64,000 nt of DNA from Anaeromyxobacter dehalogenans 2CP-1 (GCF_000022145.1 NC_011891.1:4818501-4882500), one strand, 5' to 3'. Counted from the stretch's first letter, positions 1-10,680 are shown. Notes: generated by a model not told the origin, from the letters alone. Made by a program: numbers and translations.

Positions 1-771
1 GGGGAAGTCGAGCGAGTTGGGCCCGTCGGACTTCGCCACCGCCGGGTCCTCGTGGATCTCCATGAACAGCGCGTCGATGCCGACGGCCGCCGCGGCGCGC
101 GCCAGCGGCGCCACGAACTGCCGGTCGCCGGCGGTGGTGTCGCCGCCGGAGCCCGGCATCTGCACGCTGTGGGTCGCGTCCATGCACACCGGCACGCCCA
201 GCTCGCGCATCTGCACCAGCCCGCGCATGTCCACCACCAGGTTGCCGTAGCCGAAGGTGGCGCCGCGCTCGGTGAGGAACACGTTCTCGTTGCCGCCCTC
301 GCGGCACTTGGCGACCGCATGGCGCATCTCGCGCGGCGCGAGGAACTGGCCCTTCTTCACGTTCACGGCGCGCCCGTGGCGCGCGCAGGCGATGACGAGG
401 TCGGTCTGCCGGCACAGGAACGCGGGCACCTGCAGCACGTCCACCACCCGCCCGGCCGGCTCGGCCTGCCAGGTCTCGTGCACGTCGGTGAGGCACGGCA
501 GCCCGGTCTCGCGCTTCACCGCCTGGAACGCGGCGAGGCCCGCCTCCAGGCCGGGGCCGCGGTAGCTCTTGCCGGAGGAGCGGTTGGCCTTGTCGAAGCT
601 GGCCTTGAACACCACCGGCAGGCCGTGCTTCGCGGCGAGCTCCTTCACGCGGCGGGCGTGGCGGAGGCCGTGCGCCTCGTCCTCCATGACGCACGGCCCG
701 GCGATGAGCAGGAGCGGCTGCCCGTCGCCCACGAGGTGCCCGCCCACGCGGGCCAGGATCGGCTGGGACAT
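1..771 (-). CDS. kdsA: 3-deoxy-D-manno-octulosonate-8-phosphate synthase, C-terminus cut by window edge
   Basis: The first 257 codons of Kdo-8-phosphate synthase are present; the last part (family length about 280) lies beyond the left edge. The cytoplasmic enzyme condenses phosphoenolpyruvate with arabinose 5-phosphate, the committed step to the LPS core sugar Kdo. Visible signatures are LLIAGPCVMED near residue 22, FKASFDKANRSS near 55 and DATHSVQMPG near 205. A cysteine in the IAGPC motif is typical of the metal-dependent class (known for the Aquifex enzyme), so metal dependence is inferred. The ATG at 771 follows the pyrG stop by three bases, so it is probably the last gene of a kdsB-pyrG-kdsA unit. 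Confidence 0.95.
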   Translation of the reverse strand, partial: MSQPILARVGGHLVGDGQPLLLIAGPCVMEDEAHGLRHARRVKELAAKHGLPVVFKASFDKANRSSGKSYRGPGLEAGLAAFQAVKRETGLPCLTDVHETWQAEPAGRVVDVLQVPAFLCRQTDLVIACARHGRAVNVKKGQFLAPREMRHAVAKCREGGNENVFLTERGATFGYGNLVVDMRGLVQMRELGVPVCMDATHSVQMPGSGGDTTAGDRQFVAPLARAAAAVGIDALFMEIHEDPAVAKSDGPNSLDFP

Positions 772-774
772 CGG

Positions 775-3249
<2,475 letters not shown>

Positions 3250-3275
3250 TCATTCAGGACGGGGCCGTCCCTGCC

Positions 3276-3378
3276 CTCCGGAGCGGAGCTCCGCGGGGCC
3301 CCACCTTGCTGCGCGGGCCCGTGACCTCGCGCGCCCGCCTGCGCGGGGGCGCGCGAGGTCCCCGCGGGCGCGCCCGGC
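3276..3378. repeat. Interspersed palindromic repeat, family 1, copy A
   Basis: This intergenic element between kdsB and wecB shares a layout with copies at 20522-20677 and 49702-49840. It has a GGAGC/GCTCC hairpin, then GGGGCCCCAC, a G+C run ending in GGGCCCGTGACC, and a long hairpin. The core hairpin has a 16-base left arm (3323-3338), a CTGC loop (3339-3342) and an 18-base right arm (3343-3360). The arms pair except for two extra bases on the right arm. GGTCCCCGCGGGCGCGCC follows. No gene is seen here. Confidence 0.8.
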
Positions 3379-3455
3379 GGCGCGCGGGCCGCCGGGGCAG
3401 CGCCGGTGCGCGCGCGGGTCATTTCGGGGGAGCGCCGGGCCGCCTAGCTTTCGAC

Positions 3456-4559
3456 ATGGCCCTCGTGCTCCACGTGGTCGGCGCCCGTCCCAACTTCATG
3501 AAGGTCGCACCCCTGATGGCGGCGCTCTCCCGGCGGGGCGCTGCGCAGCGGCTGGTCCACACCGGCCAGCACTTCGACGAGCGGATGAGCGGGGTGTTCT
3601 TCGCCGAGCTCGGGCTGCCCCGCCCCGACCTCGACCTGGGGGTGGGCTCCGGCACCCACGGCGAGCAGACGGGCCGGGTGATGATCGCGTTCGAGCGGGC
3701 GCTGCTCGAGGCGGCGCCGCGGCCGGACCTGGTGGTCGTGCCCGGCGACGTGAACTCGACCGTGGCGGCCGCGCTGGTGGCGGCGAAGCTCGGGATCCCG
3801 GTGGCGCACCTCGAGGCGGGCCTGCGCAGCTTCGACCGGACCATGCCGGAGGAGCTGAACCGGGTGGTCACCGATCACCTCTCGGACCTGCTGCTCACCC
3901 CGAGCCCCGACGCCGACGAGAACCTCGCGCGCGAGGGGATCCCGGCCACGCGCGTGGCGCGGGTCGGGAACCTCATGATCGACACGCTCCGCGCCCACCT
4001 TCCGCGCGCCCGCGCGCTCGCGGCCTGGCGCGGCCTGGGCCTCCCCGAGGGCGGCTACGCCGTCGTCACGCTGCACCGGCCCTCCAACGTGGACGATCCC
4101 GCCGGCCTGGGGCGGCTGCTCGGCGCGCTGGCGGAGGTCGCGCGCGCGCTGCCGGTGGTGTTCCCGGTCCACCCGCGCACCCGCGCCCGCCTCGCCGACC
4201 CCGCGCTGGCCGGGGCCGCCGCCGCGCTGCGCCTGGTCGAGCCGCTCGGCTACCTCGAGTTCCTCTCGCTCACCAGCGCCGCGCGCCTGGTGCTCACCGA
4301 CTCCGGCGGCCTGCAGGAGGAGTCCACCGCGCTCGGCGTCCCGTGCCTCACGCTGCGCGAGAACACCGAGCGCCCCATCACCGTGGCCGAGGGGACGAAC
4401 CACGTGGTGGGCACCGACCCCGCGCGCATCGCGGCGGAGGCCCGCCGCGCGCTCGACGCCGGCCCGGGACGCGGCCGCACCCCGGCGCTCTGGGACGGGC
4501 AGGCGGGGGAGCGGGCCGCGGACGCGGTGCTCGCGTTCCTGGCCGGCGCGCGGGCCTGA
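3456..4559 (+). CDS. wecB: UDP-N-acetylglucosamine 2-epimerase (non-hydrolysing)
   Basis: This cytoplasmic enzyme interconverts UDP-GlcNAc and UDP-ManNAc for surface polysaccharide synthesis. At 367 residues it has the usual length. It shows VVGARPNFMKVAPL at the N-terminus, HTGQHFD near 38, PGDVNST near 95, HLEAGLRS near 118, TLHRPSNVD near 205, and TDSGGLQEES followed by NTERP near 290-305, all diagnostic of the WecB/MnaA family. The ATG at 3456 has no Shine-Dalgarno; TAGCTT at 3445-3450 lies five bases upstream and may be the -10 of a leaderless transcript. It is the only polysaccharide gene on this strand here, next to the Kdo genes on the other. Confidence 0.93.
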   Translation: MALVLHVVGARPNFMKVAPLMAALSRRGAAQRLVHTGQHFDERMSGVFFAELGLPRPDLDLGVGSGTHGEQTGRVMIAFERALLEAAPRPDLVVVPGDVNSTVAAALVAAKLGIPVAHLEAGLRSFDRTMPEELNRVVTDHLSDLLLTPSPDADENLAREGIPATRVARVGNLMIDTLRAHLPRARALAAWRGLGLPEGGYAVVTLHRPSNVDDPAGLGRLLGALAEVARALPVVFPVHPRTRARLADPALAGAAAALRLVEPLGYLEFLSLTSAARLVLTDSGGLQEESTALGVPCLTLRENTERPITVAEGTNHVVGTDPARIAAEARRALDAGPGRGRTPALWDGQAGERAADAVLAFLAGARA

Positions 4560-4614
4560 CCGGCGCCTCGCGGGGACGGGGGCGCGGCGGCGGCGCCCGG
4601 TGTATGGTGCGCCG

Positions 4615-5571
4615 GTGACGCAGCAGGTCCGGGTCCGCTTCACGGTCGAGCCGAACTACGCGGGGTGGCGCCTCGATCGCTACCTGCAGGAGAAGATCCG
4701 CCGGCTCTCGCGCGAGCGGGTGCAGCGGCTCATCGAGCACCGCCTCGAGACCGAGGACGGCCGCCGGCTGAAGCCCTCCACCCGCGTCGCGCCCGGCCTC
4801 TCCTTCGCGCTCCTCAAGGACGCCGAGGCCGAGCCGGACACGCCGCAGGCGTTCGCGGTGGTGCACGACGACGGCGCGCTGCTGGTGGTGGACAAGCCCG
4901 CCGGGCTGCCGGTCCACCCCACCGCGCGCTACGCGGCGAACACGTTCACCTCGCTCGCGAAGCTCCGCTACCCGGACCGCAAGGTGGACCCGGCGCACCG
5001 GCTCGACCGCGAGACCTCCGGCCTGCTCGCCTGCGGGACCGCGCCCGAGGTGACGAAGGTCCTGAAGCGCGACTTCGCCCACGCGCGCGTGCACAAGACC
5101 TACCTCGCGCTCGCGCTCGGCGCGCCGGCGGAGGACGCGTTCACGGTGGACGCGCCGCTCGCGCTCACCGGCGCGTCCGCGGTGCGGGTGCGGATGCACG
5201 TGGCCGCGGCGGGGCTGCCCTCGCAGACCGCGTTCGAGGTGCTCGCCCGCCGCCGCGCGCCGGACGGCGCCCCGGTGGCGCTGCTCGCGTGCCGGCCGCG
5301 CACCGGGCGCCAGCACCAGATCCGCGCGCACCTCGCGCACGCCGGCCTGCCCATGGTGGGCGACAAGATCTACGGGCCGGACGAGGAGATCTTCGACCGG
5401 TTCACCCGCCGTGCGATGACCGACGAGGACGTCGCGCTGCTCCGGCTGCCGCGGCACGCGCTGCACGCCTGGCGGCTCGAGCTGCCGCACCCGCTCACCC
5501 GCGCGCCGGTCCGGCTGGAGGTGCCGCTCCCGCCCGACCTGGCCGCGTTCTGGGAGGGCTGCGCCCCGTGA
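4615..5571 (+). CDS. RluA/RluD-family 23S rRNA pseudouridine synthase with S4 domain
   Basis: This protein converts specific uridines, most likely in 23S rRNA, to pseudouridine. An N-terminal S4 RNA-binding domain (about residues 12-70, GWRLDRYLQEKI onward) precedes the catalytic domain. The catalytic domain has VVDKPAGLPVHPT, the active-site motif HRLDRETSGLL (catalytic Asp near 131) and RTGRQHQIRAHLAHAG. GTG at 4615 is preferred because TATGGT at 4603-4608 lies six bases upstream and no Shine-Dalgarno is visible; an in-frame GTG at 4600 is the alternative. The stop overlaps the next gene by four bases (GTGA). The substrate position cannot be told from sequence. Confidence 0.9.
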   Translation: MTQQVRVRFTVEPNYAGWRLDRYLQEKIRRLSRERVQRLIEHRLETEDGRRLKPSTRVAPGLSFALLKDAEAEPDTPQAFAVVHDDGALLVVDKPAGLPVHPTARYAANTFTSLAKLRYPDRKVDPAHRLDRETSGLLACGTAPEVTKVLKRDFAHARVHKTYLALALGAPAEDAFTVDAPLALTGASAVRVRMHVAAAGLPSQTAFEVLARRRAPDGAPVALLACRPRTGRQHQIRAHLAHAGLPMVGDKIYGPDEEIFDRFTRRAMTDEDVALLRLPRHALHAWRLELPHPLTRAPVRLEVPLPPDLAAFWEGCAP

Positions 5572-5924
5572 ACGCCTACGACTTCGCCGGCCTCGTGGGC
5601 GGGCTCACCGGCGCGTGGATGGCGATCGGGGCCGGGCTCCTCGGGATCGCGGCCGGGCTGCGGCTCGCGGCGGTGCGGGGCCGGCCGGGCAAGGGCCGGG
5701 GGTCGCGGGGCGCGCTCGCGTTCGCGCTGGTGGTCGGGCTCGCCGGGCTGGCGCTGTTCGCGGCCGCCGAGCGTGCCCCGTTCCGCCGCGCGCTCGATCA
5801 CGCCGCGCCCTGGGTCCTCGGCGCCGCCGCGCTGGTGGGGCTCGTCGCGGGGTGGCGGGCGGCGAGGAAGCGGCCCGCTCCGCAGGAGCCGGACACGGCG
5901 CCGGAGCCACCGGCGGACCCCTGA
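5568..5924 (+). CDS. Small membrane protein of unknown function
   Basis: I do not recognise this 118-residue protein. It has three hydrophobic segments (about residues 7-35, 48-66 and 82-98) with basic stretches between them (RGRPGKGRGSRG; RAARKR) and a proline-rich acidic tail, so it should be an inner-membrane protein. It starts with GTG overlapping the stop of the pseudouridine synthase by four bases, which suggests translational coupling. No catalytic motif is seen. Confidence 0.7.
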   Translation: MNAYDFAGLVGGLTGAWMAIGAGLLGIAAGLRLAAVRGRPGKGRGSRGALAFALVVGLAGLALFAAAERAPFRRALDHAAPWVLGAAALVGLVAGWRAARKRPAPQEPDTAPEPPADP

Positions 5925-5934
5925 CCGCCGCGAT

Positions 5935-6011
5935 CGCTCGCCCCTCGACAGGCTCGGGACGAGCGGACGTTCACGCACCGCTCATGATGAGCCCCGTCGA
6001 ACCATGAGCGG
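5935..6011. repeat. Inverted repeat between convergent genes, related to repeat family 2
   Basis: Two inverted arms, 5935-5965 (CGCTCGCCCCTCGACAGG onward) and 5979-6011 (CGCTCATGATGAGCCCC onward), fill the gap between the small membrane gene and trmH. They contain the CTCGA/TCGA and GAGCG boxes of the other family 2 copies. Position and symmetry suit a bidirectional terminator or a mobile palindromic element; no T-tract is present. Confidence 0.6.
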
Positions 6012-6035
6012 GGATCGCCGCCGGGCCCGTGACCG

Positions 6036-6713
6036 TCAGCCGCGAAACCGCGCGTGCCGCGCGATCCGGTCGCGGACCGCCTCGGCCTTGGCGATGCGGC
6101 TGCGCTGCTTCACCGCCAGCAGGTAGAAGCGCTCCCGCAGCACCTGCGCCTCGTCCTCGGGCAGGTCGCCGTGGCGGCCGCGCTCGACCTCGCGCCGCTC
6201 CACCGCGTGGGCGAGCGAGATGGCCGCCGCCACCGAGACGTTCAGCGACTGGACGAAGCCGCGCATGGGGATCGCGTAGCAGGCGTCGGCGAGCGCCAGC
6301 GCCTCCTCCGAGACGCCGCGCTGCTCGTTCCCGAACACGAGCGCCACCTTGCCGGCGAAGGAGAGCCCGGCCATCGGCGTGGACCGCTCGCCCAGGTGCG
6401 TGGCGTAGATCGCGAACCCCTCCGAGCGGAGGTGGGCGAGGCACTCGGCGGTGGAGGACCAGCGCCGCACGTCCAGCCACTTGTCCGCGTTCTGGCTGAT
6501 CTTCTTGTTGCGGTCGTAGGGCTTCATGGGCCCCTCGATCGCGTGCAGCGTCTGGACCCCGAACGCCTCGCAGGTGCGCAGCACCGCGTTCACGTTCTGC
6601 GGATCGCAGAACGCCTCCATCACCACGGTGAGCGTGCGGGTGCGGTTCGCCACCACCGCGTCGATGCGGGCCCGGCGCTCCGGGAGCACGAACGCGGGGT
6701 CGCCCAGCTTCAC
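6036..6713 (-). CDS. trmH: SpoU-family tRNA (guanosine-2'-O-)-methyltransferase, TrmH type
   Basis: This SAM-dependent methyltransferase has a trefoil-knot SpoU domain and most likely methylates G18 of tRNAs. Three SpoU motifs are visible: DPQNVNAVLRTCEAFG (about 39-54), VALVFGNEQRGVSEE (about 128-142) and IPMRGFVQSLNVSVAAAI (about 152-169). The basic C-terminal tail (about 190-225) is typical of TrmH and separates it from TrmL. GTG at 6713 overlaps the obg stop by four bases (GTGA), so it should be co-translated with obg. The 225-residue length agrees with TrmH (229 in E. coli). Confidence 0.88.
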   Translation of the reverse strand: MKLGDPAFVLPERRARIDAVVANRTRTLTVVMEAFCDPQNVNAVLRTCEAFGVQTLHAIEGPMKPYDRNKKISQNADKWLDVRRWSSTAECLAHLRSEGFAIYATHLGERSTPMAGLSFAGKVALVFGNEQRGVSEEALALADACYAIPMRGFVQSLNVSVAAAISLAHAVERREVERGRHGDLPEDEAQVLRERFYLLAVKQRSRIAKAEAVRDRIARHARFRG

Positions 6714-7774
6714 GCGCGCGCCCTCGGCTTCGCGAGCTTCTTGCCGCCGCCGCCGCGGTGCGGCCGCGCCTCCTTGAAGAGCGCGCGCCCGACCGCGTCG
6801 AGGAGGGCGTCGAGCCCCTCGCCGGTGACCGCGGAGACGAGGTGCACCGGCACCGGCTTCTTGCGCCGGCCGAGCAGCTTCTGCAGCTTCACGCCGGCGG
6901 CGCGCGCCTCGGGGACGTCGATCTTGGTCACCGCCACGATCTGCGGCTTCCGCGCCAGCTCGTCGGAGTAGGCGGCGAGCTCGGCGTTGATCGCGTCGAG
7001 ATCGGGCTTGGGCGCGCGGCCCGGCTCCGGGTTCGCGCCCTCCACCAGGTGGATGAGGACGCGGCAGCGCTCCACGTGCCGGAGGAACTGGTGCCCCAGG
7101 CCGGCGCCGGCGTGCGCGCCCTCGATGAGCCCCGGGATGTCCGCGACCACGAAGCTCCGCTCGCGCCAGCCGACCACGCCGAGGTTCGGCGTGAGCGTGG
7201 TGAACGGGTAGTCCGCGATCTTCGGCCGGGCGCGCGAGATGCGGCTGATGAGGGTGGACTTCCCGGCGTTCGGGTAGCCCACGATCCCCACGTCGGCGAG
7301 CAGCTTCAGCTCGAGGACGAGGTCCCGCTCCGCGCCCGGCGTGCCGTCCTCGGCGTAGCGCGGCGCCTGGTTGGTGGAGCTCGCGAAGTTCATGTTGCCG
7401 AGCCCGCCGCGGCCGCCCTTCGCGATCACGACGCGCTCGCCCGCGGCGCCCAGGTCGCAGAGCTGCTCGCCGGTGGCCGCGTCCTTCACCACCGTGCCCG
7501 GCGGGACGCGCAGGACCAGGTCCGCGCCGTCCTTGCCGTTCATGTCCGAGCCGCTGCCCTTCTCGCCGTTCCGCGCCTTGTGCTCGCGGATGTAGCGGTA
7601 GTCGAGCAGGGTGGAGAGCTGCGGATCGACCTCCAGCACCACGTCGCCGCCGTTGCCGCCGTCGCCGCCCGCCGGGCCGCCCCGCGGGATGAACTTCTCG
7701 CGGCGCCACGCGACGGCACCGTCGCCGCCGTCGCCGGCCTTCACGTGGATCTTCACCTCGTCGACGAACTTCAC
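6710..7774 (-). CDS. obg: Obg GTPase, ribosome assembly and stress regulator
   Basis: Obg is an essential GTPase of 50S subunit maturation. The 354-residue protein has the glycine-rich Obg fold first (about 1-158: [27 protein letters not shown]). The G domain follows, with GYPNAGKST (G1, near 168), [10 protein letters not shown] (switch I), [10 protein letters not shown] (G3), VTKID (G4) and SAVTGEG (G5). The C-terminal Obg-specific domain of some homologues is absent; a short basic tail replaces it. It lies 93 bases downstream of rpmA, and that gap holds a hairpin, so the rplU-rpmA-obg order may be read as one unit with partial termination. trmH overlaps its stop. Confidence 0.97.
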   Translation of the reverse strand: MKFVDEVKIHVKAGDGGDGAVAWRREKFIPRGGPAGGDGGNGGDVVLEVDPQLSTLLDYRYIREHKARNGEKGSGSDMNGKDGADLVLRVPPGTVVKDAATGEQLCDLGAAGERVVIAKGGRGGLGNMNFASSTNQAPRYAEDGTPGAERDLVLELKLLADVGIVGYPNAGKSTLISRISRARPKIADYPFTTLTPNLGVVGWRERSFVVADIPGLIEGAHAGAGLGHQFLRHVERCRVLIHLVEGANPEPGRAPKPDLDAINAELAAYSDELARKPQIVAVTKIDVPEARAAGVKLQKLLGRRKKPVPVHLVSAVTGEGLDALLDAVGRALFKEARPHRGGGGKKLAKPRARA

Positions 7775-7785
7775 GAGCGACCTCG

Positions 7786-7824
7786 AGAAACGCGAAGCGC
7801 CGCGGACCCGAGGATCCGCGGCGC
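7786..7824 (-). terminator. Hairpin between rpmA and obg, possible attenuator or terminator
   Basis: Perfect 10-bp arms GCGCCGCGGA (7797-7806) and TCCGCGGCGC (7815-7824) flank an 8-base loop. In the direction of transcription the hairpin is followed by TTCGCGTTTCTC, a weak T-rich tract. It could lower obg expression relative to the ribosomal proteins, or be a processing site. Confidence 0.55.
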
Positions 7825-7867
7825 GCGCAGTGCCGTCGCCCCGAGCCGTGCCGGAGGCGAGGGGAGC

Positions 7868-8125
7868 TTACGCCCCGGGGAGCACCGACACCACGCGGCG
7901 ATCGCCGCGGGTCCGGCTGTACTTCACGGTGCCGTCGATGAGGGCGAACAGCGTGAAGTCCTTGCCCATACCGACGTTCTGGCCGGGATGGACGAGCGTG
8001 CCGACCTGGCGGACGAGGATGTTGCCCGCGACCACCTTCTCGGACCCGTAGACCTTGATCCCGCGGCGCTGGCCGGGAGAGTCGCGCCCGTTGCGCGAAG
8101 AGCCCTGTCCCTTTTTGTGAGCCAT
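7868..8125 (-). CDS. rpmA: 50S ribosomal protein L27
   Basis: Ribosomal protein L27 has a flexible N-terminus that reaches the peptidyl-transferase centre. The 85-residue protein begins [16 protein letters not shown] and contains QRRGIKVYG and ILVRQVGT, the L27 signatures. Mature-type N-terminus MAHKKG shows that it lacks the N-terminal extension cleaved in Firmicutes. It lies 23 bases after rplU in the classical rplU-rpmA order. Confidence 0.98.
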   Translation of the reverse strand: MAHKKGQGSSRNGRDSPGQRRGIKVYGSEKVVAGNILVRQVGTLVHPGQNVGMGKDFTLFALIDGTVKYSRTRGDRRVVSVLPGA

Positions 8126-8148
8126 TTCCTGCTCCGTTCGCCCCGGGC

Positions 8149-8454
8149 CTAGGCCCGGACCGTGGTGATGAGGACCTCGGTGTAGGGCTGACGGTGGCCC
8201 CGCTTCTTGGTCCAGCCTTCCTTCTTCTTCCGGAAGTGGATGACCTTCTTGTGCTTGTCCTGGGCGACGATCTCGCCCTCGACGGTGACGCCGGCCAGGG
8301 TCGGCGTGCCGACCTTCGCCTCGCCCTCACCCCCGACGAGCAGCACGTCGAAGTTCACCTTCCCGCCGACGTCGCCGGCGAGCTTCTCGATCTTCACCCG
8401 GTCGCCCTGGGCGACGCGATACTGCTTCCCGCCGGTCCGAATCACCGCGTACAT
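8149..8454 (-). CDS. rplU: 50S ribosomal protein L21
   Basis: Ribosomal protein L21 binds 23S rRNA. The 101 residues run from [18 protein letters not shown] to the C-terminal [11 protein letters not shown], with the family signature [20 protein letters not shown]. The ATG at 8452-8454 follows GAGGAGAG about six bases upstream. A strong promoter lies upstream (8537-8565), leaving a leader of about 75 bases. It starts the rplU-rpmA-obg-trmH unit. Confidence 0.98.
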   Translation of the reverse strand: MYAVIRTGGKQYRVAQGDRVKIEKLAGDVGGKVNFDVLLVGGEGEAKVGTPTLAGVTVEGEIVAQDKHKKVIHFRKKKEGWTKKRGHRQPYTEVLITTVRA

Positions 8455-8536
8455 CGCTTCTCTCCTCGGAATCTGGGGAGGAAAACACGGCCGCGCGCGT
8501 GCGAGCGCGACGATCCGGCCCTCCGGAAGGGCGGTC

Positions 8537-8565
8537 ATATACGATCGCGCCGCGGCACCTGTCAA
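8537..8565 (-). promoter_or_regulatory. Sigma-70-type promoter of rplU
   Basis: On the minus strand a perfect -35 TTGACA (8560-8565) is separated by 17 bases from GTATAT (8537-8542). The expected start is near 8530, giving a leader of about 75 bases before rplU. This is one of the best consensus promoters in the window. Confidence 0.8.
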
Positions 8566-8680
8566 GGAATGCCGGGCAGTTGGATCGGCGCACCCTCGCC
8601 TGCCGCCCAGGGGGGGGGCGCCGATGTGGGCACCCCTGCACCTTGCGGCCTGCGGCCGATCGGTCGATCCTCCGCGTCCT

Positions 8681-9106
8681 ATGAACAAGCGACACCTGAT
8701 CGCCCTCGCGTGCGCGCTCGCGCTCCCCTGCCTCGCGGAGGCCCAGGCCTCGGTGCAGCTCCGCCTGGACCTTCCGGTCGTCCTCCCTCAGCTCGTGGTG
8801 GTCTCCCCCGGCGTCCAGGTGGTGCCGGACGTCGAGGAGGAGGTCTTCTTCGTGGACAGCTGGTACTGGGTCCGCCACGACGGCGGCTGGTACCGCGCCC
8901 GCAGCCCGCGCGGCGGCTGGGCGTTCGTGCAGCCGCGCTACGTCCCGTCGCGGCTCGTCCAGGTTCCCCCCGGGAAGTACAAGCGCTTCCACCCGGGCAA
9001 GGGCCACGGCGCGCCGGCCCGCTACGAGGGCGGCGGCCACGGTGGCCACGGCGGCGGCGACCACGGCCACCCGGGCAAGGGCGGCAAGGGCCACGGCAAG
9101 CACTGA
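8681..9106 (+). CDS. Secreted histidine/glycine-rich protein
   Basis: I do not recognise a named family. The 141-residue protein has a clear signal peptide ([17 protein letters not shown], cleavage likely after AEAQA). A tyrosine/tryptophan-rich segment follows ([14 protein letters not shown] near 64-80), then a C-terminal tail of repeated GGHGG, HGHPGKG and KGHGKH that is mostly glycine, histidine and lysine. Such a tail could bind metals, but that is inference. No Shine-Dalgarno is evident before the ATG at 8681. It faces the DUF1232 gene, with a near-perfect hairpin between them. Confidence 0.75.
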   Translation: MNKRHLIALACALALPCLAEAQASVQLRLDLPVVLPQLVVVSPGVQVVPDVEEEVFFVDSWYWVRHDGGWYRARSPRGGWAFVQPRYVPSRLVQVPPGKYKRFHPGKGHGAPARYEGGGHGGHGGGDHGHPGKGGKGHGKH

Positions 9107-9120
9107 CGCGTGCGGCACCG

Positions 9121-9151
9121 GCGGGCGGTGGGGTCGGACCCCGCCGCCCGC
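9121..9151. terminator. Hairpin between convergent genes
   Basis: Arms GCGGGCGGTGGGGTC (9121-9135) and GACCCCGCCGCCCGC (9137-9151) pair over 15 bases with one G-T wobble, in the 65-base gap between two convergent genes. No T-tract is present on either strand, so it may act with Rho or protect 3' ends. Confidence 0.55.
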
Positions 9152-9171
9152 GCCGCGTCCGGCGGCCGCGA

Positions 9172-9636
9172 TCACAGCCCGAAGTGCGCCGGCGACAGCC
9201 CCTTCCACTGACAGTAATCGCGCAGCTCGCGCTTCACGAGCCCCCAGGTCAGCGCCAGCGCCAGGACGTCGTCGGTGAAGCCGAGCGGCACCAGGAAGTC
9301 GGGGATGAGGTCCACCGGGGAGACCACGTAGACCACCGCCGCGGCCAGCGCCGCGACCGCCTTCCACGGGACCTTGCGGTAGGTGCCGTTCGCGTAGTCG
9401 CGGATGACCATCCAGAGCAGGCGCAGCTTGCTGCGCAGCTTCGCCGGCGCGGTCTTCGCGTACCAGGGCGGGCGCGCGAGGAAGCGCCGCGCCGCCTCCG
9501 CGTGCTCGCCGGCGGTCTCCGGCGTCACGTCGCGCGCGTCGCGGGCGAGCTCGCGGGCGGCGGCGTCGCGGCAGGAGATGCAGTCGGCGTTCGTGCCCTG
9601 GGGGCGGCCGCAGGCGGGGCAGGTGCGGGGGGCCAT
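9172..9636 (-). CDS. DUF1232 (YkvA-like) membrane protein with N-terminal zinc ribbon
   Basis: The 154-residue protein starts with a four-cysteine motif, CPACGRP...CISC (about 5-21), a likely zinc ribbon. It ends in a DUF1232 domain (about 95-145) with the signature YVVSPVDLIPDFLVPLGFTD. A hydrophobic segment (about 98-112) suggests membrane anchoring. The function of DUF1232 proteins is not settled. The ATG at 9636 is seven bases from TAGGAT (9644-9649), and an 8-bp inverted repeat covers this element. Upstream start codons in the same frame give only a low-complexity extension. Confidence 0.85.
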   Translation of the reverse strand: MAPRTCPACGRPQGTNADCISCRDAAARELARDARDVTPETAGEHAEAARRFLARPPWYAKTAPAKLRSKLRLLWMVIRDYANGTYRKVPWKAVAALAAAVVYVVSPVDLIPDFLVPLGFTDDVLALALTWGLVKRELRDYCQWKGLSPAHFGL

Positions 9637-9637
9637 G

Positions 9638-9657
9638 CCGGGGATCCTAATCCCCGG
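9638..9657 (-). promoter_or_regulatory. Inverted repeat over the -10 element of the DUF1232 gene
   Basis: CCGGGGAT (9638-9645), CCTA, ATCCCCGG (9650-9657) is a perfect 8-bp inverted repeat with a 4-base centre. It begins two bases from the start codon and contains the minus-strand TAGGAT (9644-9649). It could be an operator or a hairpin in the transcript start; nothing in the sequence decides which. Confidence 0.4.
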
Positions 9658-9698
9658 GGGCCGCCGGCGGGGAGCGCCCCGGCCGCGTCGGGCGGGGC

Positions 9699-10616
9699 TC
9701 ACCCTTCGCGGGCGCGGCGCCGCGCGCGCTCGGGGCGGGAGGCGGGCTCGGCCTCGCCCACCTCGTGGAAGCGGCGGTAGTCCACCGCGCGCCGCCCGTC
9801 CGGCAAGGTCCGCACGATGGGCGCGAAGCGGGCGCCCCAGCGGATGCGCGCGGCGGGGTAGACGTGGCGGGCGTAGATGACGCGGGTGAGCGCCTCGTCG
9901 TAGCCGCTGAACGTCACGATCACCTCCGCCTCGGCGCTCTCCAGCGCGCCCGCGTCCGCGCCGGCGAGCGGGCTGCCCGGCCCGATCACGTGGGCTGCGG
10001 TCCAGGCGTGCGAGAACAGCGCGGTGCCGCCGCGCACCAGCGGCAGGTCGTGGGCGCGCCGGACCGGCTCGCCGTCGTCGTCGAGCTCCTCGCGCACCAG
10101 CATCACCGACACCTTCGCGTCCACCACGTGGCTGGTGCGCTCGTTCGCCATGCGGAACTGGAGCGCCTCGCCCCCGCGGTGCGGGCCGATCACGGCCACC
10201 TCGCTGAACAGCACCCGGGCGCGGAGCAGCGAGAACTTCGCGAGGACGATGCCCGCGCCGATCACGAGCTCCGCCCAGCGCACGAACCCCTCGGCGCCCG
10301 TCACCAGCCCGGCCGCGAGCGCCCGGGGCGCGAGCGCCGCCCGCACCTCGTCGGCCGAGGCGCCGCGCGCGAGCGCCACCAGCGCCGCCACCGCGGAGCC
10401 GCGCGCCGCCGGCCCGGCGTCGCCGAGCGCGTAGTGCGCCGCCTCGAACCCCGCTGCGGTGACGAAGTACACGAGCGCGTACACGGCGCAGAGGCGCGCC
10501 CAGGAGCCGGTGACGAGCCGGTGGTACAGGTCGGCGAGCGGGCGGCGCCGCAGGCCGATCGCGACCAGGCCGCGGGTGGCCTGCCCGAACACGCGGGTGT
10601 GGGTGAGGTCCGCCAT
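9699..10616 (-). CDS. Inward-rectifier (Kir) channel homologue lacking the K+ selectivity filter
   Basis: The 305-residue protein matches prokaryotic Kir channels at both ends: a slide-helix segment DLYHRLVTGSWAR (about 29-41), two membrane segments (about 42-62 and 103-128) and a complete Kir cytoplasmic domain (about 140-290). That domain has LQFRMANERTSHVVDA, FSHAWTAAHVIGPGSPL, EAEVIVTFSGYDEALTR and IRWGARFAPIV. Between the membrane segments the pore helix and the T-x-GYG filter are absent; an alanine-rich stretch with ADEVRAALAPRAL takes their place. It is therefore unlikely to conduct K+ in the canonical way. ATG 10616 is ten bases from TACGAT (10627-10632), with no Shine-Dalgarno; an in-frame ATG at 10646 is the alternative. 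Confidence 0.85.
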   Translation of the reverse strand: MADLTHTRVFGQATRGLVAIGLRRRPLADLYHRLVTGSWARLCAVYALVYFVTAAGFEAAHYALGDAGPAARGSAVAALVALARGASADEVRAALAPRALAAGLVTGAEGFVRWAELVIGAGIVLAKFSLLRARVLFSEVAVIGPHRGGEALQFRMANERTSHVVDAKVSVMLVREELDDDGEPVRRAHDLPLVRGGTALFSHAWTAAHVIGPGSPLAGADAGALESAEAEVIVTFSGYDEALTRVIYARHVYPAARIRWGARFAPIVRTLPDGRRAVDYRRFHEVGEAEPASRPERARRRAREG

Positions 10617-10680
10617 GCGGCCGCGGATCGTAGACGCAGGGTGCAAGGCGCGGCTAGGCGCCGGACCGCCTACCCCGGCG

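Noticed and set aside
6036-6713. TrmL or RlmB instead of TrmH
   Set aside because: Lengths and extensions differ: TrmL lacks the C-terminal extension seen here, and RlmB has an N-terminal L30e-like domain that is absent. TrmH fits best, though substrate is not proven.
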